39,464 nt of DNA. Source: Streptomyces sp. yr375. Lineage in GTDB: Bacteria > Actinomycetota > Actinomycetes > Streptomycetales > Streptomycetaceae. Both the position numbers and the translations under genes were made by a program. Under the pieces are notes generated by a model. The model had not been told where the DNA came from. It ran no database searches and was given only the letters and a program-made list of their open reading frames with translations. Where the stretch lies: positions 1 through 39,464 of the forward strand of contig NZ_FOFF01000066.1 of assembly GCF_900110755.1 (NCBI RefSeq), written 5' to 3'. This document shows, in pieces, positions 8,483-16,642 of the stretch (position 1 is the stretch's first letter; the number at the start of each line of letters is the position of its first letter).

Positions 8483-11400
8483 CTAACTCCTCTTTCGCAA
8501 GCGAGGACCGCTCGCTGTGGCGATGTCGTCCCAGTGCGAGGCCAGTTCGGCGATGGTCGAGTGGTGGAAGACGGACCGAATGGAGACCTCCGTCCCGAGC
8601 TCGCTGCGGATCCGGCCGATCAGCCGTGTCGCGAGCAGGGAGTTTCCGCCCAGTGCGAAGAAGTCGTCGTCGACACCGACCTGGTCCCGTCCGAGGACGT
8701 CGGAGAACAGCCGGGACAGGAATTCCTCGCGCTCGTTGCCCGCCGTCCGGCGTTGTCCGCCTGGGGCTTCGGGCAGACGCTTGTGGTCGAGCCGTCCGTT
8801 CGCCGTCGTGGGCAGCCGGTCCAGGGCCACGACCGCGAACGGCACGACGCGGTCGGGCAGACACCTGGCGACGAACGCCCGCAGCTCGTCGGTGGCGATC
8901 TCCACGCGGTCCGCGGACACCACATAGCCGACGTTTCCCCCAGCCGCGACAACCGCGGCCCGGGCCACATCGGGGTGGGTCAGCAGAACGGTCTCCACGG
9001 CCTGCCGTGCGGCCCTCGCGCCCGGGTCGTCGATCTGTTCCGGCAGACCGTCGGCGGTGATCCGGGCACGTACGCCGGTCCGGTACATGCGTGAGCCCGC
9101 CGCGCCGAACGGATCCGCGACGAACCGCGTCGCGGTGAGTCCGGTACGCCCTGGGCAGCCGCGCCCGAACTCCCCGGCCACGTACAACTCGCCCACGGCG
9201 CCCGGCGGGGCCGGCGACAGAGAAGGGCTGAGCACATGGACGCGTGTACGGTCCGCGGGTACCCCGTGCGCCGGTGGGGCGCCCTTGCGCACCTCGACCG
9301 TACGGCCCGCGCAGAGGGCGAGCAGGAGGTCCGCCGGCCGCGTCCCGGGGCCGGCCTCCAGCGGTGCCCCGGACGCGAAGCGGGGGACATCGGTGGCCAG
9401 ACCTCCGTGGGTGACCGCCACGCCGTACGGCTGCGCCGACGCGTCCGGTGTGTAGTCGAGAAGAGCCACGTGACGGGGCAGCGGGTGACTTCGACGACCG
9501 CCGTCGGCAGTGGCGCTGTCGACCGCGTCGGACGCGATCCGGATCCGGGGCAGTTCTCCCCACAGCAGGCCGTCCGCCGCCCCGTCGACGATCACCGCCA
9601 CCGGCCCGGCGTCACGCAGTATCGCCTCCGACCACTGCGGCGGATCCTTCGGGTCGAGGGGCAGTGCGCAGGCGCCGGATTTCAGGACGGCGAGCAGCGC
9701 CACGACCCGGTCCACCGGGTCGGAGCAGCAGACCGCCACGACGGAGTCCGGGCCCAGGGCACCCCGGACGAGTGCGTCGGCGAGACGGTCCGCCCGGGAG
9801 TTCAGCTCCCGTCGGCCGGTCGGCACGTCGTCGACGAGGAGTGCGACCGCTTCCGGGTCCTCCTCCGTCAACCGTGTGAACGCCTTCGGGATCAGCTCGT
9901 CGGGGGTGCGCGGCTCGGTCGTCAGCGCGGTCCGTTCCTCCTGCGTGAGCACCTCCACCTCGCCGACGCGGCCGTGAGGATCGGCGAGGAAGGCCCGCAG
10001 CACCCGGAGCAGCCTGGCCCCGGTTCGAGCCGCCGCGTCCCGGTCGGCGGCGCTGTGCTTGTACTGCAGACGCAGCCGGAGGTGAGGGTCCTGCTCCGCC
10101 ATCACGACGAACGGGTAGTGCGATCCCGCGATGTTGCGGAAAGCGGGGACGGACAGTCCGGCCGCTGCACTCGTCCCGGCGATTCCCGCATGGTCGAACG
10201 GATAGGACTGGAAGACGACGAGGGTGTCGAAGAGCACTCCGAACCCGGTCGCCTCGTGGATGCCGGCCAGACCGCAGTGGTGGTGCTCCAGCAGGTCGGC
10301 CTGCGAGGTCTGCAGCTCGGTCACGACACCGATGAGGGTCTTCCAGGGTGCGCATCCGATGCGTACGGGCACCGTGTTGATGAACAGCCCGACGCTCGTG
10401 TCCACACCGCCCAGCGTGGGCGGGCGGCCGGAGACCGTGGTGCCGAACAGGACGTCGGTGCTGCCGGTGAGTTCTGCGAGGACGATCGCCCATGACGCCT
10501 GCACGACGCTGTTGAGCGTGCTGCCCGCTTCCGCCGCACGGACAGCGAGTTGCTGCGCCTCGTCGGGAGTGAGGTCCAGGTCCAGTTCACCGAAACCGAC
10601 GGCCTCGTCCGCCGTCCCGGTCGGCGCGAGCAGGGTCGGCCCGGTGACGCCTTCGAGGGCGCCCATGTGCACCCGGACCGATTCCGCGTGGTCGAGCCGG
10701 GCGAGCCAGGCGAGGAAGTCCTTGAAGGAACGCGGCTTCGGCAGGGCGGGGGCGTCGGAGCCGTTCGAGGCGTACAGCCCCAGCAGATCCCGGAGCAGGA
10801 GCGGTTCGGACCAGCCGTCGAAGAGGACGTGATGCGCGCTGAGGACCAGTTCGGTGCGGTCGGTGCCGATACGGACCAGGGTCATCCGCATCAGTGGGGG
10901 CGTCGCGGTGCCGAACGGCACGGTCCGGTCCTCGGAGAGGAAACGCTCGAACTCCTCGTCGGACAGACGGATCTCGCGCCAGGGCAGCGCCACGTTCTCG
11001 ACGACCAGCTGTACGACATCACCTGCGGCATTGGGCACATAGGCGGTTCGCAGGCTCGCGTGCCGGTCGAGCAGGGCCTGCCCCGCAGCCCGCATCCGCG
11101 AGGCGTCGACGTCTCCCTCGAACCCGAAGACCAGCTGCACCTGGTAGGTGTCGGCATCGGTGTCCGCCAGCATCGAGTGGTGCAGCAGGCCGGACTGCAG
11201 CGGGGTCAGCGGCCATACGTCCACCAGGCCCGGGTACTGCGACTCCCACGTCTCCAGCTCGCCCTGCCCGACGGAGACCAACGGCACGTCCGAGGGCGTC
11301 AGGCCCCCCGCACCGGGCGCGGCGGTGTGCCGGGCCAGTCCTGCCAGTGCGTCCTGCCACAGTCCGGCGAGCTCGCGGACCTCGTCGGGGGACAGCACGC

Positions 11401-14400
11401 CGACCGGGGCGCCGAACACCGCGCCCAGCCGGGGCCCTTCGGCGGTGTCGGTCACCGTCGCGTTGATGTCCACCTCGGACAGCGCGGGCATGGCCGCGTC
11501 GTGTCCCGCGTCCAGCTCGGCCAGTTCGGTGAACTCGGCCAGCTCGGCCGTCTGGGTCCAGCCGAGGCCGCGCAGTTCCTCCGGCATGTCGGCGGCCGAG
11601 AAACGGCCGAGATAGTTGAAACCGATCTGACCGATCGCGTGCTTGCGCAGCACCTCGGCGGTCTCGGGGTTCAGATACCGCAGCAGCCCGTATCCGAGAC
11701 CTCTGCCGGGCACGGCGAGCAGTTGCTCCTTGACCGCCTTGATCACGGCACCCGCGGCGGGGCCGCCGGCGAACGCCTCGTCGAGGTCGATGCCGGCCAA
11801 GTCCAGGCGCACCGGGAACACGCTCGTGAACCAGCCCACGGTGCGGGAGAGGTCCGCGCCGGGCACGGCGTCCTCCTCGCGGCCGTGGCCCTCGAGCCTC
11901 AGCAGCGTCGAGGGCTCGTCCACTCCCCTGCCGCGGCGCCACTTGGCGACCGCCAGCGCCAGAGCGGCGAGGAGTCCGTCGTTGACTCCGCCGTGGAAGG
12001 CAGCGGGCACCGCGGTCAGCAGCGCCTCGGTCACCGGCACCGGCAGCTGTACCCGCACCTTCTCCACCGTGGACTGCACATCCACGGCCGGGTCGAGCCG
12101 GCGTGTCCCGAGGACCGGGTCCGGTCCGTCGACGATCGCGCCCCACTGCGCCAGCTCCGCCACCCGCTCCGGGCGCGACGCCTCGTCGGCCATGGCGTGC
12201 GCCCATCGCCGCACCGAGGTCACGGGCGGCGGCAACTCGGGGGTGTCCCCCACTCGTACCGCCCGCCAGGCAGCCGCAAGGTCGGGCATCAGGATCCGCC
12301 ACGACACCCCGTCGATCACCATGTGGTGGAGACCGACCAGCAGCCTGCCGGGCCCGGTCGGCGGCCGGAACCACACGAACTGGGCCACGGTCCCCGCCGC
12401 CGGGTCCAACCGCCCCGCCAGCGCGTCGAGTTCCTTCACGAGCAGGCTCCGCCAGGACTCGCCGGTCCACTGTCCCTCGCAGACGACTGTCCGGATCAGC
12501 GGTTCCACGTCCACCGAGCCCGGCGGCCCGACGAGCATCCCGTCGGGCAGCAGCCTCGCGCGCAACAGATCGTGCCGGTCGAGCACGGCGGTGAGGGTCG
12601 CGGCCAGTCCGTCGCGGTCGATGCCGTCGGGCAGTTCCAGGACCACCGCCTGCAGCAGACGGTCGAAGCCCGGTCCGGCCTCCTGGATCCAGTGCGACAC
12701 CGGCATCAGCGGCAGCCGCCCCACCCCGCCGCCGTCGAGCTCGGCCAGTACCGGTCCGCGGCCCGCCACCGCGTTGGCGCCGACGGCCTCGGCCAGCCGG
12801 GCCACGGTCCGGTGCTGAAAGATCTCCCGAGAGCTGACGAGCACACCCAGGGCCCGGGCCCGTGACACCACCTGGATGGACTGGATGCTGTCGCCGCCCA
12901 GGGTGAAGAAGTCGTCGTCGATGCCGACGCGGGCTCGGCCGAGCACCTCGGCGAAGACCCCCGCCAGGATCTCCTCGTCGGACTGCCGTGGTGCCCGGTA
13001 GTCCGCGCCCGTGAACGCGGGTGCCGGCAGCGCCGCACGGTCCAGCTTGCCGTTCGCGGTCAGCGGCAGCCGGTCGAGGACGACGAGGGCCGCGGGGACC
13101 ATGAACTCCGGCAGTCGCTCCGCCAGGAACTCCCGCAGCTCGGCCGGCAGGGCGGTGATGTCCAGCACGGTCCCGCGCTCCTGGGCGGGCACCACGTAGC
13201 CGACCAGCTGCTTGGCCGCGCCGGCGCCGCCCTCCTCGCGGGTGATCACGGCGGCGTGCACCACCGCCGCATGCGCCAGCAGCGCCGTCTCGATCTCGCC
13301 CGGTTCGATCCGGAAGCCGCGCACCTTCACCTGTGCGTCCGCGCGGCCCTGATAGACAAGATCGCCGTCGGCGTCACGTATCACCAGGTCCCCGGTCCGG
13401 TACATGCGCTCACCGGCCGGGCCGAAGGGGCAGGCGATGAATCGCTCCGAGGTCTGCGCCGACCGGTGCAGATAACCGCGCGCCACTCCCGTACCCGCGA
13501 CATACAGCTCACCCGGCGTGTCCGGTGCGACGGGCCGCAGTTGTGCGTCGAGCACATAGCCGCGCATGGCTTCCAGGGGGCGTCCGATGGGAACGTCCGC
13601 GGCCGGCGGCCCGGCGGGATCGACCCGGTGGCTCGTGGCGAAGACCGTGGTCTCCGTGGGCCCGTAGCCGTTCACGAACGCCGTGCCCGGGCAGGCCGCG
13701 ATGGCCCGTCTCACCGCGGGCGGTGAGACGCGGTCACCGCCGACCCACACCTCCCGGAGCCCGGTCAGGCAGCGCACGTCCTCCTCGACCAGGAGGTTGA
13801 ACAGCGCACTCGTGAGCCAGACCGCGGTGACACCATGGCGTGCCACCTGCTCCGCCAGTACGTCGGGAGTCAGGTCCGTGGACAGGTCCACGACGACCCG
13901 GCCGCCGTTCAGAAGCGGCACCCACAGTTCGTAGACGGAGGCGTCGAAGGCCAGCGGCGAGTGCAGCAGCACCCGTTCGTGCGCGCCGCCGTGCCAACGG
14001 CGGTCCGTCGCCAGCCCCACCACGTCACGGTGGGTGACACCGATGCCCTTGGGGGTACCGGTCGATCCGGATGTGTAGATCACGTACGCGAGCCCCGACG
14101 GGTGCTCCGTACGGCGGGTCTCCGGTGCACGGACCCCTTCTCCCGGCTCGTCCAGGTCCTCCATCGCCACGGCGGGGCAGGAACCGGGCACGTCCGCCGT
14201 CGCGCCGGCCGTGGTCAGCAGGAGGACCGGCCGCGCGTCACGGAGCATGAACTCGACCCGCTCGGCCGGATAGTCGGAGTCCATCGGCAGATACGCTGCA
14301 CCGGCCTTCAGTACGCCCAGCAGGGCCACGACCGAATCGGGGGACCGGGGCAGCGCGACCGCGACCACCGACTCGGGGCCGACGCCGCGCCGGACCAGGC

Positions 14401-14602
14401 CGTGCGCCAACCGCTCAGCCCTGGCGTCGACTTCTCCATAGGTCAGCGAGATGTCGCCGGACACCACCGCGATCGCGTCCGGGGTCAGTCGGACCTGCTG
14501 CTCGAACAACGCGGTGACTGTCGCGTCGTGGATCCGTTCGACCGTGTCGTTCACCGCCGTCAGCGACCGGTCCCGCTCCAACGGATCATGCACATCCATC
14601 AC
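8483..14602 (-). CDS. NRPS, A-T-E-C-A*-T, probable D-Val initiating module plus a module with a degenerate A domain
   Basis: 2039 residues. A1 (about 30-530) has YTSGSTGTPKG and pocket DAYWWGGVFK, close to known valine codes. T1 Ser is at 572 (LGGDS). An epimerization domain (about 610-1060) has HHMVIDGVSWRIL. The C domain (about 1110-1560) begins VWPLTPLQSGLLHH and has HHVLFDG, the DCL style expected after an epimerase. A2 (about 1570-1960) is degenerate: A3 is replaced by YTPDASAQPYG, the pocket region A4-A5 is largely deleted, A7 reads YRTGV instead of YRTGD, A8 is missing and the A10 lysine is Arg (TANGR). T2 is intact (LGGNS, Ser about 1988). T2 must therefore be loaded in trans. Having A first without a C domain suggests initiation of the peptide. 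The first codon is GTG (14602) or the adjacent ATG (14599); the Shine-Dalgarno is weak either way. Confidence 0.93.
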   Translation of the reverse strand: MMDVHDPLERDRSLTAVNDTVERIHDATVTALFEQQVRLTPDAIAVVSGDISLTYGEVDARAERLAHGLVRRGVGPESVVAVALPRSPDSVVALLGVLKAGAAYLPMDSDYPAERVEFMLRDARPVLLLTTAGATADVPGSCPAVAMEDLDEPGEGVRAPETRRTEHPSGLAYVIYTSGSTGTPKGIGVTHRDVVGLATDRRWHGGAHERVLLHSPLAFDASVYELWVPLLNGGRVVVDLSTDLTPDVLAEQVARHGVTAVWLTSALFNLLVEEDVRCLTGLREVWVGGDRVSPPAVRRAIAACPGTAFVNGYGPTETTVFATSHRVDPAGPPAADVPIGRPLEAMRGYVLDAQLRPVAPDTPGELYVAGTGVARGYLHRSAQTSERFIACPFGPAGERMYRTGDLVIRDADGDLVYQGRADAQVKVRGFRIEPGEIETALLAHAAVVHAAVITREEGGAGAAKQLVGYVVPAQERGTVLDITALPAELREFLAERLPEFMVPAALVVLDRLPLTANGKLDRAALPAPAFTGADYRAPRQSDEEILAGVFAEVLGRARVGIDDDFFTLGGDSIQSIQVVSRARALGVLVSSREIFQHRTVARLAEAVGANAVAGRGPVLAELDGGGVGRLPLMPVSHWIQEAGPGFDRLLQAVVLELPDGIDRDGLAATLTAVLDRHDLLRARLLPDGMLVGPPGSVDVEPLIRTVVCEGQWTGESWRSLLVKELDALAGRLDPAAGTVAQFVWFRPPTGPGRLLVGLHHMVIDGVSWRILMPDLAAAWRAVRVGDTPELPPPVTSVRRWAHAMADEASRPERVAELAQWGAIVDGPDPVLGTRRLDPAVDVQSTVEKVRVQLPVPVTEALLTAVPAAFHGGVNDGLLAALALAVAKWRRGRGVDEPSTLLRLEGHGREEDAVPGADLSRTVGWFTSVFPVRLDLAGIDLDEAFAGGPAAGAVIKAVKEQLLAVPGRGLGYGLLRYLNPETAEVLRKHAIGQIGFNYLGRFSAADMPEELRGLGWTQTAELAEFTELAELDAGHDAAMPALSEVDINATVTDTAEGPRLGAVFGAPVGVLSPDEVRELAGLWQDALAGLARHTAAPGAGGLTPSDVPLVSVGQGELETWESQYPGLVDVWPLTPLQSGLLHHSMLADTDADTYQVQLVFGFEGDVDASRMRAAGQALLDRHASLRTAYVPNAAGDVVQLVVENVALPWREIRLSDEEFERFLSEDRTVPFGTATPPLMRMTLVRIGTDRTELVLSAHHVLFDGWSEPLLLRDLLGLYASNGSDAPALPKPRSFKDFLAWLARLDHAESVRVHMGALEGVTGPTLLAPTGTADEAVGFGELDLDLTPDEAQQLAVRAAEAGSTLNSVVQASWAIVLAELTGSTDVLFGTTVSGRPPTLGGVDTSVGLFINTVPVRIGCAPWKTLIGVVTELQTSQADLLEHHHCGLAGIHEATGFGVLFDTLVVFQSYPFDHAGIAGTSAAAGLSVPAFRNIAGSHYPFVVMAEQDPHLRLRLQYKHSAADRDAAARTGARLLRVLRAFLADPHGRVGEVEVLTQEERTALTTEPRTPDELIPKAFTRLTEEDPEAVALLVDDVPTGRRELNSRADRLADALVRGALGPDSVVAVCCSDPVDRVVALLAVLKSGACALPLDPKDPPQWSEAILRDAGPVAVIVDGAADGLLWGELPRIRIASDAVDSATADGGRRSHPLPRHVALLDYTPDASAQPYGVAVTHGGLATDVPRFASGAPLEAGPGTRPADLLLALCAGRTVEVRKGAPPAHGVPADRTRVHVLSPSLSPAPPGAVGELYVAGEFGRGCPGRTGLTATRFVADPFGAAGSRMYRTGVRARITADGLPEQIDDPGARAARQAVETVLLTHPDVARAAVVAAGGNVGYVVSADRVEIATDELRAFVARCLPDRVVPFAVVALDRLPTTANGRLDHKRLPEAPGGQRRTAGNEREEFLSRLFSDVLGRDQVGVDDDFFALGGNSLLATRLIGRIRSELGTEVSIRSVFHHSTIAELASHWDDIATASGPRLRKRS

Positions 14603-14739
14603 CCCACGCGAACAAGCGGATTGGAGAACCGTTCACAACGCCACCTGTCCCACGGCCCGAATTTGCCGGACAGGAAAAGTCTCTGGTCGCACCGCCGATG
14701 AATTGCTGAGGCGCGTCGTTCAATCCCAGGACTTCCCAC

Positions 14740-14768
14740 ACCTTCATACCTGCGGGCTGCCGGGTCAA
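14740..14768 (-). promoter_or_regulatory. Predicted promoter of the NRPS/TEII/A-KR-T operon
   Basis: Minus-strand TTGACC (14768-14763), 17-nt spacer, GAAGGT (14745-14740). It shares the block GACCCnnCAGCnCGCAGG with the promoter at 3804-3776, and the operator palindrome is 42 bp upstream (41 bp in the other). The matching layout at two independent loci supports both calls. Confidence 0.5.
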
Positions 14769-14783
14769 GCATGAAGCAGTCCC

Positions 14784-14798
14784 CGGACATCATGTCCG
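14784..14798. repeat. 15-bp inverted repeat in the divergent promoter region
   Basis: CGGACAT-C-ATGTCCG, perfect about a single central base, between the predicted -35 box (14768) and the operator at 14811. It could be a second regulator site. No other copy was noticed in the window. Confidence 0.35.
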
Positions 14799-14810
14799 CG
14801 ATGGCATGGC

Positions 14811-14826
14811 GTCCCGTCGACAGGAC
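14811..14826. promoter_or_regulatory. Cluster operator, copy 2
   Basis: GTCCCGTCGACAGGAC, one mismatched pair from a perfect palindrome. Located 42 bp upstream of the -35 of the large NRPS operon, the same position as copy 1 relative to its promoter. This is the activator-like position for the minus-strand operon. Confidence 0.7.
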
Positions 14827-14950
14827 ATCTGAATCCGCTTACGGTGTGGCGGGCGAGGCTATGCCCTTCGGGCTATTCGAGTTCATGCCGATTGCCGGTG
14901 GACACCGACCCTGAACAGCCCGGATCTCCCTCACCTGCCTGCCCACTGCC

Positions 14951-14966
14951 GTCCTGTCGACGGGAC
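14951..14966. promoter_or_regulatory. Cluster operator, copy 3
   Basis: GTCCTGTCGACGGGAC, one mismatched pair from a perfect palindrome, 77 bp upstream of the plus-strand thioesterase start. It probably serves the TEII-SDR-C*AT operon. A GC-rich hairpin GGGCGG-CA-CCGCCC follows at 14986-14999. With copy 2 the divergent region (14603-15042) holds one site per transcript. Confidence 0.68.
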
Positions 14967-15042
14967 AAGGGCCCGCTTCTGCTCAGGGCGGCACCGCCCG
15001 GGCCGTCCGCAGTCAACAGCTCGAGAAAGAACGGGGAAACCG

Positions 15043-15741
15043 TTGCTGTCACATCCCTTTCCGCTGGTTTGCTTGCCCTTTGCCGGCAGCGGCGCGGGGT
15101 TCTACCGCGCATGGACGGAAGTCTCGGGGCAGGACATCAAGGTGCTTCCGGTACAACTGCCGGGACGCGAAGAGCTTTTTCTCGACGAGCCATTCACCGA
15201 CGCGATCGACGCGGCCGGGCAACTCGCACCGCGGATTGCTGAGATCACCGCGGAAATGCCGGACTTCGGACTCTTCGGCCACAGCCTGGGCGCCGTTCTG
15301 TGCTATGAAATCGCGCGTGAACTCCTGCGGCTCGGCCATCCGGGACCCACACATCTCTATGTGAGCGGCTCGCCCGGCCCCTGGAACGGACGCGACTCCA
15401 GGGCGACGGGTCTGAACGACGACGAATTCGTCGAGCGGGTGCAGGAGTTCGCCGGATACCGGCACGCGGCGTTCGACAATCCTGATCTGAGGGAGCTGCT
15501 GCTGCCCGTGCTCCGCGCGGACGTGGCCATGCACGAGAACTACAAGCCGTCCTCGAACGAACCCCTCGCCGTCCCGGTCACCTCGCTGCGGGGTGAGGAC
15601 GACGCCCTGGTCTCCAGGGAGCATGCACAGCAATGGCACGAGACCACCCGGGCCGAATTCCGGTACGTCGAACTGCCGGGCGGACACATGTATCTGGCCG
15701 ACTCGGCCGAGGCGCTGCTGCGCATCATCGCCGGGAGCTGA
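15043..15741 (+). CDS. Type II thioesterase (second copy)
   Basis: 232-residue external thioesterase, first gene of the plus-strand operon. Motifs: N-terminal LVCLPFAGSGAGFY, nucleophile elbow GHSLGA, acid in GEDDAL, His in GGHMYLAD. The proposed start is TTG at 15043, preceded by GGGG-A-rich sequence. A start further in would remove the conserved first strand, so TTG is preferred despite being rare. It is followed after 20 nt by the SDR gene. Its linkage to the stand-alone Thr-activating C*-A-T protein suggests it may hydrolyse or edit acyl groups on that carrier, although a general housekeeping role for the assembly line is equally possible. Confidence 0.9.
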   Translation: MLSHPFPLVCLPFAGSGAGFYRAWTEVSGQDIKVLPVQLPGREELFLDEPFTDAIDAAGQLAPRIAEITAEMPDFGLFGHSLGAVLCYEIARELLRLGHPGPTHLYVSGSPGPWNGRDSRATGLNDDEFVERVQEFAGYRHAAFDNPDLRELLLPVLRADVAMHENYKPSSNEPLAVPVTSLRGEDDALVSREHAQQWHETTRAEFRYVELPGGHMYLADSAEALLRIIAGS

Positions 15742-15761
15742 ACGAAACGGGGCAGGGAGCC

Positions 15762-16592
15762 ATGGGCATGTTGCTGGAAGGAAAGACCGTCGTGATCACG
15801 GGAGCGGCCCGCGGTCTCGGCCGGGAGTGCGCCGTCCGGTTCGCGGACGAGGGCGCCGATCTGGTGCTCCTCGACATCGCGGACGACCTCGAGGGTGTGG
15901 GGTATCCGCTCGGCAGCCGGAGCCAGTTGGACCACACGGCGGAGCTGTGCGAGCAGCGGGGCAGCGCCGTGGTCGCCGCCGCAGTCGACGTGCGCGAAAC
16001 GGCGCAGGTCGAGACCGCCGTCAAGGAGGCCCTGGCCCGGTTCCGCACCGTCGACGTTCTCGTCAACAACGCAGGCATAGCGGCGCCGTCGGGTGTGGTC
16101 CTCCATGAGATCAGCGAGCCCGACTGGTCACTCATGCTCGACGTCGACCTTTCGGGCGCCTGGAGAATGATCAAGGCGGTCGCGCCGGCGATGGTCGAGC
16201 AGAAGTCCGGCAGCATCATCAACATCTCGTCGACGGCCGGCCTGGTCGGCTACCGCAACTTCAGCGGTTACGTCACCGCCAAGCACGGCCTCATCGGCCT
16301 CACGAAGGCAGCGGCGCTGGACTACGCACCGCACCGGGTCCGGGTCAACGCACTCTGCCCCGGCTCGGTGCGCGACAACCCGCTGGTAGAGGGCCGCATG
16401 CTGGTGGAGATCGCGCGCTCGCTCGATGTCCCGACCGGGGAGTACGAGGACCTCTTCCTGCGCGACCAGCCGATGAACGCGCTCATCGAATCCTCCGACA
16501 TCGCGGGTGCCGCCACCTGGCTGGCCGGTGACGACTCCCGGCAGGTCACCGGCTCGGTGATCACCGTCGACGGAGGATTCACCAGCAGGTGA
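15762..16592 (+). CDS. SDR-family NAD(P)-dependent oxidoreductase
   Basis: 276-residue classical short-chain dehydrogenase. It has the cofactor motif TGAARGLG near the N-terminus, NNAG, a catalytic Ser in NISSTAG and YVTAK as the Tyr/Lys pair. After the second beta strand it carries an insertion (about residues 45-65, VGYPLGSRSQLDH) of the kind seen in mycofactocin-coupled and carveol-dehydrogenase-type SDRs, which often hold their cofactor tightly. The ATG at 15762 has AGGGAG just upstream. It lies between a thioesterase and the Thr-loading C*-A-T gene, so an attractive but unproven substrate is the hydroxyl of a carrier-bound threonine or a hydroxy/keto group in the product. Confidence 0.88.
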   Translation: MGMLLEGKTVVITGAARGLGRECAVRFADEGADLVLLDIADDLEGVGYPLGSRSQLDHTAELCEQRGSAVVAAAVDVRETAQVETAVKEALARFRTVDVLVNNAGIAAPSGVVLHEISEPDWSLMLDVDLSGAWRMIKAVAPAMVEQKSGSIINISSTAGLVGYRNFSGYVTAKHGLIGLTKAAALDYAPHRVRVNALCPGSVRDNPLVEGRMLVEIARSLDVPTGEYEDLFLRDQPMNALIESSDIAGAATWLAGDDSRQVTGSVITVDGGFTSR

Positions 16593-16642
16593 GCGCGCCT
16601 CCGGACCACGAGACCGCTCCGACACCGGCAGGAGACCGGACC

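Noticed and set aside
10550..12865. 771-codon plus-strand open frame inside the large NRPS
   Set aside because: Lies antisense to the epimerization and C domains; no motifs and shadow-like composition.
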